From positions 682,001 to 746,000 of the forward strand of contig WTXA01000002.1 of assembly GCA_009773805.1 (NCBI GenBank): DNA of 64,000 nucleotides. The letters run 5' to 3'. The position numbers and the translations under genes are program-made. The stretch comes from Fusobacteriota bacterium. GTDB taxonomy: Bacteria; Bacillota; TC1. The notes under the pieces were generated by a model, which saw only the letters and a list, made by a program, of their open reading frames with translations, ran no database searches and was not told the DNA's origin. Below are positions 50,936-59,920 of this stretch, piece by piece; position 1 is the first letter of the stretch, and every line of letters begins with the position of its first letter.

Positions 50936-51370
50936 CTATAAATTTTCTTCTAACCATTTAGCAACTTTAGCACATGCTGGCATACAAAAATGTGATGTAC
51001 TATAGGCTTTTTTGTCTTTGGGATCAGTTAATGTTTTGGGATAATCAAGATCAAGTAAATCACGACAATCAACACACTTCATATTAGTTATCCAAAAATC
51101 ATGAAACACCTTACCCTTATTCTGAGCTGGTTCACGACTTTCATTTGAAGAGTCACGACCATACTTAATACCAATAGCCATCATAGCCCCAGTATACAAG
51201 CCACAAACACCACCCTTACCATTAATACCACCACCAAAACAAGTAGCAATCCTAGGTATTAGAGTGTCTTTGACTCCTAGAATATCACAACCAACTAATA
51301 AGGTTGACTCACAACAATTAAAACCATCACCAAAATATATTAATGCCTTCTTTTCATAATCATTTGACAT
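50936..51370 (-). CDS. C_GCAxxG_C_C family protein
   Basis: A 144-residue cysteine-rich protein of the C_GCAxxG_C_C family: GFNCCESTLLVGC, CFGGGINGKGGVCGLYTGAM (the G-C-x-x-G core), CVDCRDLL and CMPACAKVAKWL. It is probably a redox or metal-binding protein; no reaction is known. ATG 51370 has AGGAGTTGTAGC upstream. A much longer reading overlaps the GntR gene and lacks support. Confidence 0.85.
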   Translation of the reverse strand: MSNDYEKKALIYFGDGFNCCESTLLVGCDILGVKDTLIPRIATCFGGGINGKGGVCGLYTGAMMAIGIKYGRDSSNESREPAQNKGKVFHDFWITNMKCVDCRDLLDLDYPKTLTDPKDKKAYSTSHFCMPACAKVAKWLEENL

Positions 51371-51398
51371 GCTACAACTCCTATCTCTATTTATAATC

Positions 51399-52133
51399 TT
51401 ACTCTCTAAAATACCTGTTTCTAAGAGTAATAAGCTCACCAATTTCAGGATTAAAATAAACCTCGTTATAGGATAGCTTCTCATCGGCAACACTATAAAA
51501 TATCTGCTTCCATACTAGTATGGCCGAAGGAAGAGGTAGACCAAAAAGTTTAGCTAATCTTTCATCACATAAGTATGGAGAATAATTTGACAAGGAGTGA
51601 GAAGTCTCCTGATGACAATATTCCCATAAAAAATCATCAATATTCATCGTAGGAAGATCTATTGGAATATCTCTTTTAAATATATTTAAAGGAATACGGT
51701 TATAGGCGACAATAGCCAACTTCCCATCAGCTAAATAATGCCAGATAGCATTGAAAACCTTATCCCCAATATTTATCCCTAATTTATTTGCAACAACTTC
51801 ATCAGCCTCTTCAATCAAGTGGCCTTTAGGTATATACTCAGCCTTATAACCACTTTGTTTCAACATTTCAGTAAAATTATTAACTAAATCAATTCTCATT
51901 CTTGGATCAAGAGCACTAGGATGAACAAAATTGCCAGAACCATGTTTCTTAGTTATGAAACCCTCCATGGCCAACATAAGCAAGGATTCTCGCAATGTAA
52001 CAAGACTAACCCCAAGTCTGGATGAAAGTATAGACTCTGAAGGCAATTTATTATTTGGAAAATTTTCTCTTCTGAAAATTTCCAATAATCTTTTTTTTAC
52101 ACCTGAGTAAGTTGAATAATTAATTTTTCCCAT
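51399..52133 (-). CDS. GntR family regulator with UTRA domain (first copy)
   Basis: A 244-residue GntR/HutC-type regulator: winged helix at 1-70 (NKLPSESILSSRLGVSLVTLRE, GFITKKHGSGNFVHP) and an effector-binding UTRA domain from about 90 (FTEMLKQSGYKAEYI, WHYLADGKLAIVAYNRIP). It lies downstream of the molybdenum hydroxylase genes on the same strand but separated by a terminator, so it is transcribed separately. It and the second GntR (55127-55846) probably sense a metabolite of the neighbouring catabolic locus. Confidence 0.9.
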   Translation of the reverse strand: MGKINYSTYSGVKKRLLEIFRRENFPNNKLPSESILSSRLGVSLVTLRESLLMLAMEGFITKKHGSGNFVHPSALDPRMRIDLVNNFTEMLKQSGYKAEYIPKGHLIEEADEVVANKLGINIGDKVFNAIWHYLADGKLAIVAYNRIPLNIFKRDIPIDLPTMNIDDFLWEYCHQETSHSLSNYSPYLCDERLAKLFGLPLPSAILVWKQIFYSVADEKLSYNEVYFNPEIGELITLRNRYFRE

Positions 52134-52199
52134 AAAATCCTCATTTCGTTAAACTGCATAAGTAAATTAAAACAAATATCCTAGTAAAAATCAATAGAA

Positions 52200-52230
52200 A
52201 GAGACCCGCCATTGTTAACGGAGGGTCTTT
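52200..52230 (-). terminator. Terminator after the molybdenum hydroxylase operon
   Basis: Reverse-strand stem AGACCCtCC ... GGcGGGTCT followed by a CTTTCTATT tail. Confidence 0.6.
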
Positions 52231-52238
52231 TACTTAAA

Positions 52239-54494
52239 TTATTTCTTTAAAAGCGACAGAACTCTTTCTGGTTTGGCAGGATATTGTTGTACTGGTTTAC
52301 CGATAGCATTACTAACAGCATTTAATACAGCTGATGCTACTGGGACAATAGCTGCTTCACCAATTGATTTAGCACCGTATGGACCACCATATTCGCCTTC
52401 TTCAATAAAGCCTGTCTTGATTTTAGGCATTTCATTAGCATGCAGTATATGATAGGTACTGAAACTATCTGAGGTTACCTTACCATTTTCATCAAAGGTA
52501 ATATCTTCACAAAGTGCATAACCAATTCCTTGCTGAATACCACCGTGAAGTTGGCCTTCTAAAATCATAGGGTTGATTGCCCTACCAACATCATGAACAG
52601 CAACATAATCTAAAATCTTAACTTCACCAGTTTTAGTGTCAACCAATACTTCGGCAAAATGTGCTCCATATGAACCTGGAAGAGCAACAGAGGCATAAGT
52701 GCAAGTTTCAATAAAGTCTTCTTGATGTTTATCGTGAACAAAACTGATCAAGTCAACATACTTGACAGGTGGACAATTTATTTGATCTGTAGAAATTTCC
52801 TTATTTCCAAAAATCAAGGTATCTTCCTTGACTCTTAAATATTCTGCAGCATATTTTGTCAGGCGTTGTTTCATTTGCAGGGCAACTTTGTAGGCTGCAC
52901 CACCTTCAACAAACAAACCTCTGCTGGCACTTTCTCCGTTGGACCAGCCAGCGACGTCAGTATTACCATGGATTGAACGAACATCGTCAACCTCGAGACC
53001 TAATATCTCGGCAACTATTTGTTTCAGGGAAATAATAGCTCCACTTCCCATTTCATGAGAACAAACATTTAATAAAGCTGTTCCGTCTTCATTTAATCTT
53101 AAAGTAGCAGCAGTCATATCACGTCCGACACCAAAGACACCATTACCATGACAAGCAACACTCATGCCCTTACCATAAAGATACCGTCCGTTTTCCCTTA
53201 CTTCGTTAAGTGGTTTATTGTTCCAGTCGAACATTTCCATGCCTTTTTGCATAGCATCTTTAGGACGAGCATTACCTAAGGATTTTTTACTTCTTTGTTC
53301 TATATCATCTGGACCTACAAGGTTTTTTTCATAAAATTTTGTTATATCCATATTCAAGTCCTTGGCAATCTCATTATATTGTGCGCAAATCGCGCCAAAT
53401 AACTGAGGAGAACCATAGCCTCTCATAGCTCCACCACTTGGGGTATTGGTATATATTGATGCTCCTTTGAATTTCATGTTGGGACATTTGAGCATCTTGT
53501 AGTATTTTGCTGACATGGCACCAAGAATGATAGGACCTCCACAAGTAGCATAGGAGCCAGTGTTAGTTATCATATCCATGGCTTGAGCCATAATATTACC
53601 TTCTTTATCTACACCTATTTTGACTGTAGCTTTTGCACCTTGTCTGGTACAAGTACCGACGATGGTTTCACTACGATTATAGCCTAGAGTTACTGGTCTA
53701 CCGGCTCTCATAGATAAAAGAACAGGTACTCCTATATTATTATAGTCTGTTTTAGCACCGAAACCACCTCCAAGTGCTGGTGTAATGCTTTTAATCATCT
53801 GTAATGGAATATTAAAAATATCAGAGGTGATAATTTTGTGGGCAATACTGTTTTGATCTGGTGCCCAGACTGTCAATAAACCATCTGGTTCATATGAAGC
53901 GCTTACCACATGATTTTCCATCATTGCATGATGGATAGCCGGAAAGCGATATGTTCCTTCATAAACTTTGTAACTATTTTTAAAAGCCTCATCAGCATCA
54001 CCTGTATTAGACTCCATTTTGAATTGTAAGTTATGGTTTCCGTTGATATCAGGTGCGCCAGGTTTCATGGCTTCATCTATAGTAAATACTGCAGGCAACA
54101 CCTCATATTCAACTTTTATTAGTTTAACTGCTTCTTCAGCTATTTCAACTGTTTCGGCAGCGACGGCGGCAACTCTGTCTCCTACATATCTAACTATAGG
54201 AGGAAAAAGATATTCATCTTCAAGTGCTTTATGACCAATAAACTTCTTCTGGCTATTGAAAGCCACTTGAGGAGTATTATGTGTATGAGTAACAACTAAA
54301 ACTCCTGGCAATGCTTCAGCCTCAGAAGTATCGACACTGATTACTCTAGCATGTGCGTGGGGTGAAAACAGCATTTTTGCATGTAGTCCTCTTGGATGCT
54401 TGATATCAGCTGTATAGATCATTGCTCCAGTTACTTTTAAGGCTGCATCTTGTATTGGAAATGATTTTCCAATTTGATTAAAATTATCTTTCAT
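52239..54494 (-). CDS. Molybdopterin-binding large subunit of an aldehyde oxidoreductase/xanthine dehydrogenase family enzyme
   Basis: A 751-residue Mo hydroxylase large subunit. KVTGAMIYTADIKHP at the N-terminus, ALGGGFGAKTD, RGYGSPQ, GVGRDMTAATLRL and the conserved glutamate in the C-terminal SIGEAAIVPVASA are the family's molybdopterin and active-site motifs. It is followed directly by the 2Fe-2S small subunit. No FAD subunit gene is in the operon, as in Desulfovibrio aldehyde oxidoreductase, so it may oxidise aldehydes and pass electrons to another carrier. The exact substrate is unknown. Confidence 0.9.
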   Translation of the reverse strand: MKDNFNQIGKSFPIQDAALKVTGAMIYTADIKHPRGLHAKMLFSPHAHARVISVDTSEAEALPGVLVVTHTHNTPQVAFNSQKKFIGHKALEDEYLFPPIVRYVGDRVAAVAAETVEIAEEAVKLIKVEYEVLPAVFTIDEAMKPGAPDINGNHNLQFKMESNTGDADEAFKNSYKVYEGTYRFPAIHHAMMENHVVSASYEPDGLLTVWAPDQNSIAHKIITSDIFNIPLQMIKSITPALGGGFGAKTDYNNIGVPVLLSMRAGRPVTLGYNRSETIVGTCTRQGAKATVKIGVDKEGNIMAQAMDMITNTGSYATCGGPIILGAMSAKYYKMLKCPNMKFKGASIYTNTPSGGAMRGYGSPQLFGAICAQYNEIAKDLNMDITKFYEKNLVGPDDIEQRSKKSLGNARPKDAMQKGMEMFDWNNKPLNEVRENGRYLYGKGMSVACHGNGVFGVGRDMTAATLRLNEDGTALLNVCSHEMGSGAIISLKQIVAEILGLEVDDVRSIHGNTDVAGWSNGESASRGLFVEGGAAYKVALQMKQRLTKYAAEYLRVKEDTLIFGNKEISTDQINCPPVKYVDLISFVHDKHQEDFIETCTYASVALPGSYGAHFAEVLVDTKTGEVKILDYVAVHDVGRAINPMILEGQLHGGIQQGIGYALCEDITFDENGKVTSDSFSTYHILHANEMPKIKTGFIEEGEYGGPYGAKSIGEAAIVPVASAVLNAVSNAIGKPVQQYPAKPERVLSLLKK

Positions 54495-54965
54495 TTAGGA
54501 TTCCTCCAGTTTTTTTGTAGCAAGCTGTATAGCTTCAACTATTTTTACATAACCTGTACAACGGCATAGGTTATTATCCAGGCCATCACGTATTTCTTGT
54601 TCTGTAGGGTGAGGATTCTGATCCAACAGAGATTTTGCTGTTATGACCATACCTGGTGTACAATAGCCACACTGTACTGCACCTGCTTCAATAAAAGCGC
54701 TTTGGATTGGGTGAAGTTCTGTGCCTTTGCTTAAACCTTCTACTGTAGTTACAGTTCTGTCTTGAACTTTCATAATATTTGTTGTGCAAGAATTTACTGC
54801 TTTTCCATCTAATAAAACCTTACAAGCTCCACAATCTCCAGCTTCACAACCTGGCTTGGCGCCTGTTAAGTCTAATTTCTCCCTCAAAACTTTTAATAGT
54901 GTCCAATTTCTTTCTACTGCCAATTCTACTTTCTTATCATTAACGATGAATGATACTAATTCCAT
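54495..54965 (-). CDS. 2Fe-2S small subunit of the molybdenum hydroxylase
   Basis: A 156-residue CoxS/XdhC-type iron-sulfur subunit. The plant-type 2Fe-2S centre is C40-C45-C48-C60, and the second centre is C99-C102-C134-C136 (QCGYCTP, NNLCRCTGY). It lies one base before the large subunit gene. Start ATG 54965 has AAAGGACGTG upstream, and two tandem ATGACT copies sit at 54993-55008 in the promoter region. Confidence 0.93.
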   Translation of the reverse strand: MELVSFIVNDKKVELAVERNWTLLKVLREKLDLTGAKPGCEAGDCGACKVLLDGKAVNSCTTNIMKVQDRTVTTVEGLSKGTELHPIQSAFIEAGAVQCGYCTPGMVITAKSLLDQNPHPTEQEIRDGLDNNLCRCTGYVKIVEAIQLATKKLEES

Positions 54966-54992
54966 AAAATCACGTCCTTTCTTTAACTCATT

Positions 54993-55008
54993 ATATGACT
55001 ATATGACT
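54993..55008. repeat. Tandem ATATGACT repeats upstream of the Mo hydroxylase operon
   Basis: Two adjacent copies of ATATGACT. The half-site ATGACT recurs as an inverted pair upstream of the FGGY kinase (55988-56002), suggesting a common regulator. Confidence 0.45.
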
Positions 55009-55044
55009 TATTCTGCAATAGTTTAATTTAAAAAAGTTGGAAAT

Positions 55045-55080
55045 ATATAAAAAAAGTAACCAACTATATAGTTGGTTACT
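55045..55080 (-). terminator. Terminator after the second GntR gene
   Basis: A perfect 26-bp palindrome (55055-55080, half AGTAACCAACTAT) followed on the reverse strand by seven T. Confidence 0.85.
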
Positions 55081-55126
55081 CATTTATCCAATATATTTCA
55101 TAATATGTTGCTCATTTATTTAGCTA

Positions 55127-55846
55127 TTAAAATGCTTTAAAATCCTTACGGACCATTTTTAACTTAAAAATTTCTGGATTAAAGCGAATCTTAGTTATAC
55201 AAACTAATCTATCATCCTGATCATGGATATATTCATCCCAGGTATTAATTGGTGTATTTGGTGGGATAGAAAACAATTCCGCCGTACTATCATCAATAAT
55301 TTCAGGAATAAATTCAACAATTGAATGAAGACTATAAACACCATAAGTAGCCAGAAAATTAAATAAATCCTTGTCTAACTTCATATCAAGACTTAAGTCA
55401 TTAGGGAACAGTCTATGAGGAATATAAATATTATGGAAACAGGCAACTTTATCGTCACCTTTAATAATCTCATCATAAACATAATAATCTTCTTCAGGAC
55501 AATGAGGAAAAGTCCTTGATTCAACTCTTAAGTTAGAGAACTCAATACTAGTCTTGTAGTCTGCTTGTTCAAGAATCTTGAAAAAGTTCATATTTGCATC
55601 TATCCTGAACTTTGTATCAACAACACTATTAAGGATTACATTACCATGACCATGTCTTCTACTAATATATGATAGAGATGCTAACTCAGCTAAGGCTTCC
55701 CTGACTGTATGTTTACTAGTACCAAGTATTTCAGATAAATTTTCTTCTGATGGAAGAGTAGAAGCAGGAAAATCTTTTTTGTGTATCCTGTCTAATATTG
55801 CTCCAGCCACCTTCTTGTATAAAGGTGGATTCTTTAAAACCTTCAT
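55127..55846 (-). CDS. GntR family regulator with UTRA domain (second copy)
   Basis: A 239-residue GntR/HutC regulator related to the one at 51399. Winged helix about 1-70 (STLPSEENLSEILGTSKHTV, SYISRRHGHGNVI); UTRA domain about 85-235. It is divergent from the FGGY kinase operon, with a perfect 10-bp inverted repeat (55886-55909) in the shared region, the likely operator. It probably controls the 56-63 kb operon. Confidence 0.9.
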   Translation of the reverse strand: MKVLKNPPLYKKVAGAILDRIHKKDFPASTLPSEENLSEILGTSKHTVREALAELASLSYISRRHGHGNVILNSVVDTKFRIDANMNFFKILEQADYKTSIEFSNLRVESRTFPHCPEEDYYVYDEIIKGDDKVACFHNIYIPHRLFPNDLSLDMKLDKDLFNFLATYGVYSLHSIVEFIPEIIDDSTAELFSIPPNTPINTWDEYIHDQDDRLVCITKIRFNPEIFKLKMVRKDFKAF

Positions 55847-55885
55847 TTATAACTCCTATTATTCCTAGTTTTTTAATTATTTGCT

Positions 55886-55909
55886 TATTATGTGTAACAA
55901 CACATAATA
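55886..55909. promoter_or_regulatory. GntR operator candidate
   Basis: TATTATGTGT-AACA-ACACATAATA, a perfect 10-bp inverted repeat with a TGT/ACA core characteristic of GntR-family sites, 40 bases upstream of the divergent GntR gene. Confidence 0.7.
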
Positions 55910-55943
55910 TACCATATGTTGAAGTAAAAAACTACAAATTATA

Positions 55944-55972
55944 TTGACTAAATAGGTCTTTAACCTTATAAT
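55944..55972 (+). promoter_or_regulatory. Sigma-A promoter of the kinase operon
   Basis: TTGACT (55944-55949), a 17-bp spacer and a perfect TATAAT (55967-55972). Initiation would be near 55979. Confidence 0.85.
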
Positions 55973-55987
55973 TAACCGAAGTCGTAC

Positions 55988-56002
55988 AGTCATTGGATGA
56001 CT
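55988..56002. promoter_or_regulatory. AGTCAT-TGG-ATGACT operator just downstream of the promoter
   Basis: A short inverted repeat at about +10 to +24 of the kinase transcript. ATGACT also occurs twice before the Mo hydroxylase operon. Confidence 0.45.
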
Positions 56003-56023
56003 AATAAAAATAGAGGTGAGATT

Positions 56024-57508
56024 ATGTACCTAGCACTTGATGTTGGCACAACAATTGCCAAAGCAGTATTATTCAACAAAAATGGAGAAGAACTACTAGT
56101 AGCAGAAAAACCACTAGACACTATAATAAGGCAAAAAGACTATTATGAACAAGATCCAGAACAAATAAAAGAAACAATCTATGAAGTATTAAAGGAACAC
56201 TTTACCAGCAAATGGGGAAGTGAGATAAAAGCAATTATCCTTTCAACCCAAGGTGGAGCAATCATACCAATTGATGAGAATGGGAAGGAAATATACCCCT
56301 TCATTTCTTGGTTGGACAATCGAGCTGGGGAACAAATGGAATATATGAAAAAAGATGGAACAGCTAAAATCGTCAGAGAAAAAAGCGGCTGGTGGCCACA
56401 AATAGGTCTGCCTTTCGTTACATTATCTTGGTTAAGAGATAATGAACCTGAAGTTTTTAAGGGAACTGACAAGTTTTTATCGCTTAATGACTATCTAGGC
56501 TTTGTTTTAACAGGAAATTGTGTAACTAATCTATCCTGTGCTGGTGAAGTACTATTAGCTAATAGCGTAGAAGCTGACTGGGATGATGATCTATGTAGAA
56601 TACTAGGTATTAGGAAGGATCAGTTATCAGTCATTAAGGAAGCTGAAGCAGTGGTAGGTCATTTAACTGAGTCAGTAGCTGCAAGAATTGGGGCAACTGT
56701 TGATATTCCTGTAATTAATGGTGGACAAGATCACACACTAGAAGCGCTGGCTGTTGGTATCAATGGTAAAGGAAAAAGTATGTTAGCTTGTGGTACAGCC
56801 TGGGTTATCAACTGTGCAACAGATAGTGGTGAACTTAAGAACATACCTATCAATATGGATTTAAACTTTCATATATTAAAAAACAAATGGGTTATCTCCC
56901 AATACTTAGGAAGCTTTGGAGGTAATTTTGAATGGTGGATGAATAATTTCTGGCAGGATTGTGATGGGAAGACTGAAAGAAAGCTGATGTTTTCTAAAAT
57001 GAATGAAGCTGTAGATAATACTAAATTCGATAAGTCACTAATCTACTTGCCATACAGTGGCGGTAGACAACTTGATGGAGTAAGAGAGTTTGGAAATTTC
57101 CTTAATTCTGATACAGGTCATAGTAGAGCAGATTTTACACGTGCCATGATGGAAGGTTCAGCCTTTGAAGTACGTTGGGCTCTTGATAAGTTAGAAGAAT
57201 ATGGAATAGTTGTAGATGAACTATGGATGATAGGTGGAACTGCAAAAAGTGAAGCATGGACTCAGATTATATCTGATGTACTGGGGGTTAAGGTCTATAA
57301 GAGTAACTATTCACACGGACCAGCACTTGGGGCTGCCTTAATAGGCGGTGTGAGTCTTGGTGATTACCCAAACTATGAAGAAGCTAGAAAAGTATTTACC
57401 ATTAAAGGAACTATTGTAGAACCTAATATGGATATGAAAGAAAAATATGATATTAAGTTTGAAAAAATATTTAAAGATAGTTTGATAAGGGAAAGAGAGG
57501 AAGTTTAG
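56024..57508 (+). CDS. FGGY-family carbohydrate kinase
   Basis: A 494-residue sugar kinase. MYLALDVGTTIAKAVLF is the family's first phosphate motif, GQDHTLEALAVG the second, and IGGTAKSEAWTQIISDVLG (adenosine motif) precedes GAALIGGVS. The family phosphorylates xylulose, glycerol, ribulose, erythritol or, as LsrK, AI-2. ATG 56024 behind GAGGTGAG is preferred. As first gene of the 8-gene operon it likely phosphorylates the entry substrate. Confidence 0.9.
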   Translation: MYLALDVGTTIAKAVLFNKNGEELLVAEKPLDTIIRQKDYYEQDPEQIKETIYEVLKEHFTSKWGSEIKAIILSTQGGAIIPIDENGKEIYPFISWLDNRAGEQMEYMKKDGTAKIVREKSGWWPQIGLPFVTLSWLRDNEPEVFKGTDKFLSLNDYLGFVLTGNCVTNLSCAGEVLLANSVEADWDDDLCRILGIRKDQLSVIKEAEAVVGHLTESVAARIGATVDIPVINGGQDHTLEALAVGINGKGKSMLACGTAWVINCATDSGELKNIPINMDLNFHILKNKWVISQYLGSFGGNFEWWMNNFWQDCDGKTERKLMFSKMNEAVDNTKFDKSLIYLPYSGGRQLDGVREFGNFLNSDTGHSRADFTRAMMEGSAFEVRWALDKLEEYGIVVDELWMIGGTAKSEAWTQIISDVLGVKVYKSNYSHGPALGAALIGGVSLGDYPNYEEARKVFTIKGTIVEPNMDMKEKYDIKFEKIFKDSLIREREEV

Positions 57509-57509
57509 C

Positions 57510-58286
57510 ATGGTAACTAGAAGACTAAGAAAAATATTCAAAGATGATGGAATGGCTTTTGTTGTAGCTTGTGATCATGGAATGATCAATGGACCGATGA
57601 GAGGTATTGGTAATCTTGAAGAAACTTTAAGAGCAGTTATTTCGGCTGAAGTAGATGGTGTAATGGCCACATATGGAACTGTTCGTCAGTTTCCTGAGCT
57701 TTTTGCTAAAACTAACTGGGTTTGTAGGCTCGATGGGGCTGCTAGTTTTCTCTCACCTGTAAGTGCTGTAGGTAGTCAGTTTTTCAATATTGAACAAGCT
57801 TTGATCCTTGGTGCTGAAGCACTCTGTGTTACAGCATTTCCAGGAACAAAGGATGAAGAACATGGTTGGGATACTATGGCTAAGGCAATTTATCAAGGTC
57901 ATAAATGGGGGATTCCAATGATGGCTGAAGTAATGCCAGGCGGTTTTACAGCAGGTCCTGAATTTAGAAATGTTGGCGTAACTAAAACTGCTGCTCGTAT
58001 TGCAGCAGAACTTGGCGCTGACTGGGTTAAAATTCCTTATGTTGAAGGTTATGAAGAGGTTGTTGCTACTTGTCCAGTTCCAGTTGTTGTTCTAGGCGGT
58101 CCTGGTAATGCAGACCCTGCTGTGACCTTAGAAATGGTAGCTAAAGGTCTTAAAGCAGGTTGTAAGGGTGCAACTATAGGCAGGAACATCTGGCAGGCTA
58201 AAGATACCTATATGATGGCAAAGACCGTTAATGATTTAATACATGGAAAGTTGACGCTAGAAGAAGCAATTGCCTTGGTGAAATAG
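57510..58286 (+). CDS. DhnA/LsrF-type class I aldolase
   Basis: A 258-residue TIM-barrel aldolase. VVACDHGMINGP (D22-H23) opens the barrel, VMPGGFTAG and LGADWVKIPYVEG with Schiff-base K174 follow, and VVLGGPGNADP/GATIGRNIW form the phosphate site. Relatives are archaeal fructose-bisphosphate aldolase and LsrF of AI-2 degradation. It starts one base after the kinase stop, so it probably cleaves the kinase product. Confidence 0.9.
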   Translation: MVTRRLRKIFKDDGMAFVVACDHGMINGPMRGIGNLEETLRAVISAEVDGVMATYGTVRQFPELFAKTNWVCRLDGAASFLSPVSAVGSQFFNIEQALILGAEALCVTAFPGTKDEEHGWDTMAKAIYQGHKWGIPMMAEVMPGGFTAGPEFRNVGVTKTAARIAAELGADWVKIPYVEGYEEVVATCPVPVVVLGGPGNADPAVTLEMVAKGLKAGCKGATIGRNIWQAKDTYMMAKTVNDLIHGKLTLEEAIALVK

Positions 58287-59138
58287 ATGCTGGATTTAAA
58301 TAGTGTGAGAGGTATTCTCATAGATATTGACGGGACATTAATGAGGGGTAAGGAATTATTAGATGGGGCATTAGAGTTTCTAGAGTATCTTGATAATGAG
58401 AAAATAACCTACCTTATAGTTTCTAATAATACAAAATCACCTAATAGTTATGTAGACCTATTTAAAGCAAGAGGGGTTTGGATAAGGGAAGAACAAATTC
58501 TAACCTGTACTAGTACCACCAAAAGATATTTGGATAACAATACGTATATTAAAAGTGCCTATGTTATCGGAAAGCCGGATTTGTTTGAAGCTGTGGAAGC
58601 TGCAGGGGTAAGAATACTAGAGGATGCTAGTGGTGTTGATATTGGAGAGGTAGCAGATGCAGTTATAGTTGGTGGAGATTTTGAGCTCAACTATACAAAA
58701 CTAAAGGATGCAGTACTTCATCTTCAAAAGGGAGCAGTACTTATTGGAAGTAACGGGGATATGCTGATTCCCACAGAGGAAGGACTTGTACCTGAAGCAG
58801 GGATGACCTTGGCTGCCCTAGAGGCAGGATCTGGGATTAAACCAATAATCTTAGGTAAACCAGAACCATATTTCTTTAAGTTAGCAGTTGAGAAACTTAG
58901 TGATAAGTGTGAAGATGAGTCCGAATTTGATATTAGGGAATCGATAGTTATGTTAGGTGACCGACTTGATACAGATATATCAGGAGCTGCCAAATATGGA
59001 TTAAAGACCATACTTGTTAAGACTGGTGTTGATGATGAACTAGGGATTGAAGTTAAGAAAATATATCCTGACCTGGTGGTTGAGGATTTAGTAGAATTAA
59101 AAAATATGTGGAGAAGGAGTAAGGAAAATGGAAAATAA
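58287..59138 (+). CDS. HAD-IIA family phosphatase (NagD-like)
   Basis: A 283-residue HAD-IIA protein. The nucleophile motif is IDIDGTLMRG (D13, D15), motif II VSNNTKSP near residue 47, motif III with GKPEPYFF and MLGDRLDTDISGA closes the active site. It follows the aldolase directly and overlaps the SDR gene by 11 bases. It may remove phosphate from an aldolase product or a by-product. Confidence 0.88.
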   Translation: MLDLNSVRGILIDIDGTLMRGKELLDGALEFLEYLDNEKITYLIVSNNTKSPNSYVDLFKARGVWIREEQILTCTSTTKRYLDNNTYIKSAYVIGKPDLFEAVEAAGVRILEDASGVDIGEVADAVIVGGDFELNYTKLKDAVLHLQKGAVLIGSNGDMLIPTEEGLVPEAGMTLAALEAGSGIKPIILGKPEPYFFKLAVEKLSDKCEDESEFDIRESIVMLGDRLDTDISGAAKYGLKTILVKTGVDDELGIEVKKIYPDLVVEDLVELKNMWRRSKENGK

Positions 59139-59892
59139 AGTAGTAATAGTAACAGGTGCAGGAAATGGAATAGGAGCTGCAACTGCTAGAATATATGCAG
59201 CCAATGGCTATAAGGTAGGAGTATTAGATGTTAAAGAAGCAGATGCTCTTAAAGTTGTTGGAGAAATAGTTGCAAGTGGAGGTGTAGCCTTGGCTGTGAC
59301 CTGTGATGTTGGTAACAAAGAAAGTGTAGAAGCTGCAGTAGCGAGAGTTGAAGCGACCTTTGGAGATATTGGTACAGTAGTAAATAATGCCGGAGTTGGT
59401 GGACCTTTTCATAGGGTTGATGAAGTAGAAGATGAGGAATGGGACTGGGTAGTTAATACAAATCAAAAAAGTGTCTTTATGTTTTCACGAATACTACTAC
59501 CAAAGATGAAAGCAGCAGGATTTGGAAGAATAGTTAATGTGGCTTCAATCCAAGGATTCTTAGGTAGCCCATATTCTTCAACCTATGTAGCAACAAAACA
59601 TGCAGTTATCGGCTATACAAGAACAATAGCTGCTGAGTGGGGCCAGTATGGAATTACCTGTAACGCAGTATGTCCTGGTTATGTTATGACTGCAATGGGA
59701 GCCCGTGATGATGAACTAGATGACTATACTAAAAAAGTAATGGCTAAAAGCCCAGTGAAAATATTAGCTAAGCCAGAGGATATTGGAAATTTAATCTACT
59801 ATATTACAGGTGAGCATGGACAATACATTAATGGTTCTATAATTAATATAGATGGTGGCATAACAGCCCATGTTGGGATAATGGAAGTTTAA
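59128..59892 (+). CDS. SDR family oxidoreductase
   Basis: A 254-residue classical SDR (FabG-like). The cofactor loop is VTGAGNGIGAATA (9-20), NNAG near 86-89, and the catalytic triad S140, Y153, K157 is intact. The final GQYINGSIINIDGGITAH is the typical C-terminal motif. Overlap with the HAD gene shows co-transcription. It likely interconverts a hydroxyl and keto group of the pathway substrate with NAD(P). Confidence 0.92.
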   Translation: MENKVVIVTGAGNGIGAATARIYAANGYKVGVLDVKEADALKVVGEIVASGGVALAVTCDVGNKESVEAAVARVEATFGDIGTVVNNAGVGGPFHRVDEVEDEEWDWVVNTNQKSVFMFSRILLPKMKAAGFGRIVNVASIQGFLGSPYSSTYVATKHAVIGYTRTIAAEWGQYGITCNAVCPGYVMTAMGARDDELDDYTKKVMAKSPVKILAKPEDIGNLIYYITGEHGQYINGSIINIDGGITAHVGIMEV

Positions 59893-59920
59893 GTTTACAG
59901 TAGCGGGAGTAGTGAAGTAA

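Noticed and set aside
53000-54500. Xanthine dehydrogenase as the specific name
   Set aside because: The FAD subunit is absent and no purine-degradation gene is near, so only the broader Mo hydroxylase family is claimed.
58724-59182. A 152-codon ORF on the - strand over the HAD-IIA/SDR genes
   Set aside because: It is serine- and leucine-rich, has no family motifs and lies antisense to two convincing genes.
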